In this document: piece by piece, positions 62,878 to 64,000 of the stretch
Layout: every line of letters begins with the position of its first letter
Position numbering within the stretch: position 1 is the stretch's first letter
NCBI GenBank assembly: GCA_963849005.1
Contig: CAWKGC010000022.1
Coordinates: forward strand, 186,001-250,000
Origin: CAWKGC01 sp963849005
Lineage (GTDB): Bacteria; Pseudomonadota; Gammaproteobacteria; Burkholderiales; Usitatibacteraceae
Direction of reading: 5' to 3'
Length of the DNA: 64,000 bases
Translations under genes and position numbers: made by a program
Notes under the pieces: generated by a model
Database searches by the model: none
The model's input: only the letters and a program-made list of their open reading frames with translations
What the model was told of the DNA's origin: nothing

Positions 62878-64000
62878 ATGACCACCATCCGCGAAGAAGA
62901 CTTCATCCAGTCCGTTGCCGACGGCTTCCAGTTCATCAGCTACTACCATCCGGTCGACTACATCAAGGCGCTCGCCGAGGCCTACCGACGGGAAGAATCG
63001 CCCGCGGCGAAGGACGCGATGGCGCAGATCCTCATCAACTCCCGGATGTCCGCCGAAGGCCACCGGCCGATGTGCCAGGACACCGGCATCGCGATCGCCT
63101 TCGTCAAGGTCGGCATGGACGTCCGCTGGGACACCAAGCGTCGCTGGCAGGAGTTGGTCAACGAAGGCGTGCGCCGCGCGTACACCGACAAGGACAATCC
63201 CCTGCGCGCCTCGGTGCTGGCCGACCCCGACGGCAAGCGGAAGAGCACCGGCGACAACACGCCGGCCGTCACGCACGTCGAGCTGGTGCCGGGCGACAAG
63301 GTCGAGGTGATCGTCGCGGCAAAGGGCGGCGGCTCGGAGAACAAGTCGCAAGTTCGCGATGCTGCTGCCCAACGACTCGATCGTCGACTGGGTGCTCTCG
63401 GTGGTGCCGACCATGGGCGCGGACTGGTGCCCGCCCGGGATGCTCTCGCTGGGCATCGGCGGCACGCCGGAGAAGGCCATGCTGATGGCCAAGTGGGGAA
63501 TGATGGACCCGATCAATTTCCATGAGCTGCGGGCGCGCGGCCCGTCCAATCGCGCCGAGGAGTTGCGCCTCGAGCTCTTCGAGAAGGTGAATGCGCTGGG
63601 CATCGGCGCGCAGGGGCTCGGCGGGCTTGCGACGGTCCTCGACGTGAAAGTGAACGACTACCCGACGCACGCGGCCTCCAAGCCGGTGGCGCTGCTGCCC
63701 AATTGCGCCGCGACGCGCCACGCGCATTTCGTCCTCGACGGCAGCGGCCCGGCCACTTTCGCGCCGCCCTCGCTCGACGACTGGCCGAAGCTCACGCTCG
63801 ACTTCGCCTCGAGCCGGCGGGTCAACCTCGACACGCTCACCAAGGCCGAGATCGCCGGCTGGAAGTCCGGCGAACGGCTCCTGCTCAACGGCAAGCTGCT
63901 CACCGGCCGCGATGCCGCCCACAAGCGCATGGCCGACATGATCGCCAAGGGCGAGAAGCTCCCGGTGGACTTCACCAACCGCTTCATCTATTACGTCGGC
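62878..64000 (+). CDS. Fumarate hydratase class I, with one frameshift, 3' truncated by window end
   Basis: Iron-sulfur fumarase that interconverts fumarate and malate. The first 157 residues (MTTIREEDFIQSVADGFQFIS, HRPMCQDTGIAIAFVKVG with a cluster cysteine, AAKGGGSENKS) break at 63349, where an extra C turns KSKFAMLLPND into KSQVRDAAA. The next frame continues MLLPNDSIVDWVL, MGADWCPPGMLSLGIGGTPEKAM and ALLPNCAATRHAHF, cluster or active-site segments, to the window edge at FTNRFIYYVG. The C-terminal domain lies outside. An oxygen-sensitive fumarase suits the micro-oxic theme but is also common in aerobes. Confidence 0.88.

Overview
The window is a GC-rich chromosomal segment from a betaproteobacterium. 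The evidence is gene content and order: ruvCAB-ybgC-tolQRAB-pal-cpoB-queC in one run, ilvB-ilvH-ilvC followed by psd-pssA-leuA, an ECF sigma factor with DUF3619/DUF3106/RDD genes, and an acetate-type symporter with its sensor kinase beside acs. Nearly everything is chromosomal housekeeping or energy metabolism. I see no insertion sequence, integrase, phage gene or CRISPR array. No stretch longer than 300 bases lacks a gene.

Layout. 1-8.2 kb holds a micro-oxic respiration block: ccoI (cut by the window edge), ccoS, ccoNOQP, ccoG, ccoH, a small membrane protein, a universal stress protein and an FNR-type regulator. hemN follows, divergent from fnr. FNR-box palindromes precede ccoN and usp and lie between fnr and hemN, so the regulator and its likely targets sit together. 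9.7-12.5 kb has a lipoprotein, two tRNA-Lys genes, a YeeE/YedE-type sulfur-compound transporter and queC; the last two are badly frame-disrupted. 12.5-21.0 kb is a single minus-strand run: yebC, an acetyltransferase, ruvCAB, ybgC, the Tol-Pal envelope system. 21.1-30.2 kb has a HerA-like ATPase, slmA, a RimJ-type acetyltransferase, an ATP-grasp enzyme, a flavocytochrome-c sulfide dehydrogenase-like pair, clpS-clpA and a cold-shock protein.

30.2-44.2 kb has icd, a pseudouridine synthase, a Lys/Ala-rich exported protein, mnmA, a glutathione transferase, purB, a bactofilin, a ComEA-like protein, leuA (with a possible Leu-rich leader peptide), pssA with a C-terminal ankyrin extension, psd, and ilvCHB. 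44.3-46.1 kb is a translationally coupled ECF sigma/DUF3619/DUF3106/RDD cassette. 46.1-59.0 kb has lptG and then an acetate-uptake and sensing locus: a sodium:solute symporter with its DUF4212 partner, a FixJ-type regulator, a lone receiver, a CrbS-like symporter-kinase, a DnaQ-like exonuclease, a CBS/nucleotidyltransferase protein and acs. 59.2-64 kb has a CitE-like lyase, an acyl-CoA ligase, a YqhA protein and a class I fumarase cut by the window end.

A feature of the sequence itself is that otherwise conserved genes are broken by single-base insertions or deletions in short G/C runs. They cluster at 10.9-12.3, 31.7-31.9, 55-57 and 61-63.4 kb while long stretches between are clean. I read these mainly as assembly or sequencing errors and mark each one.
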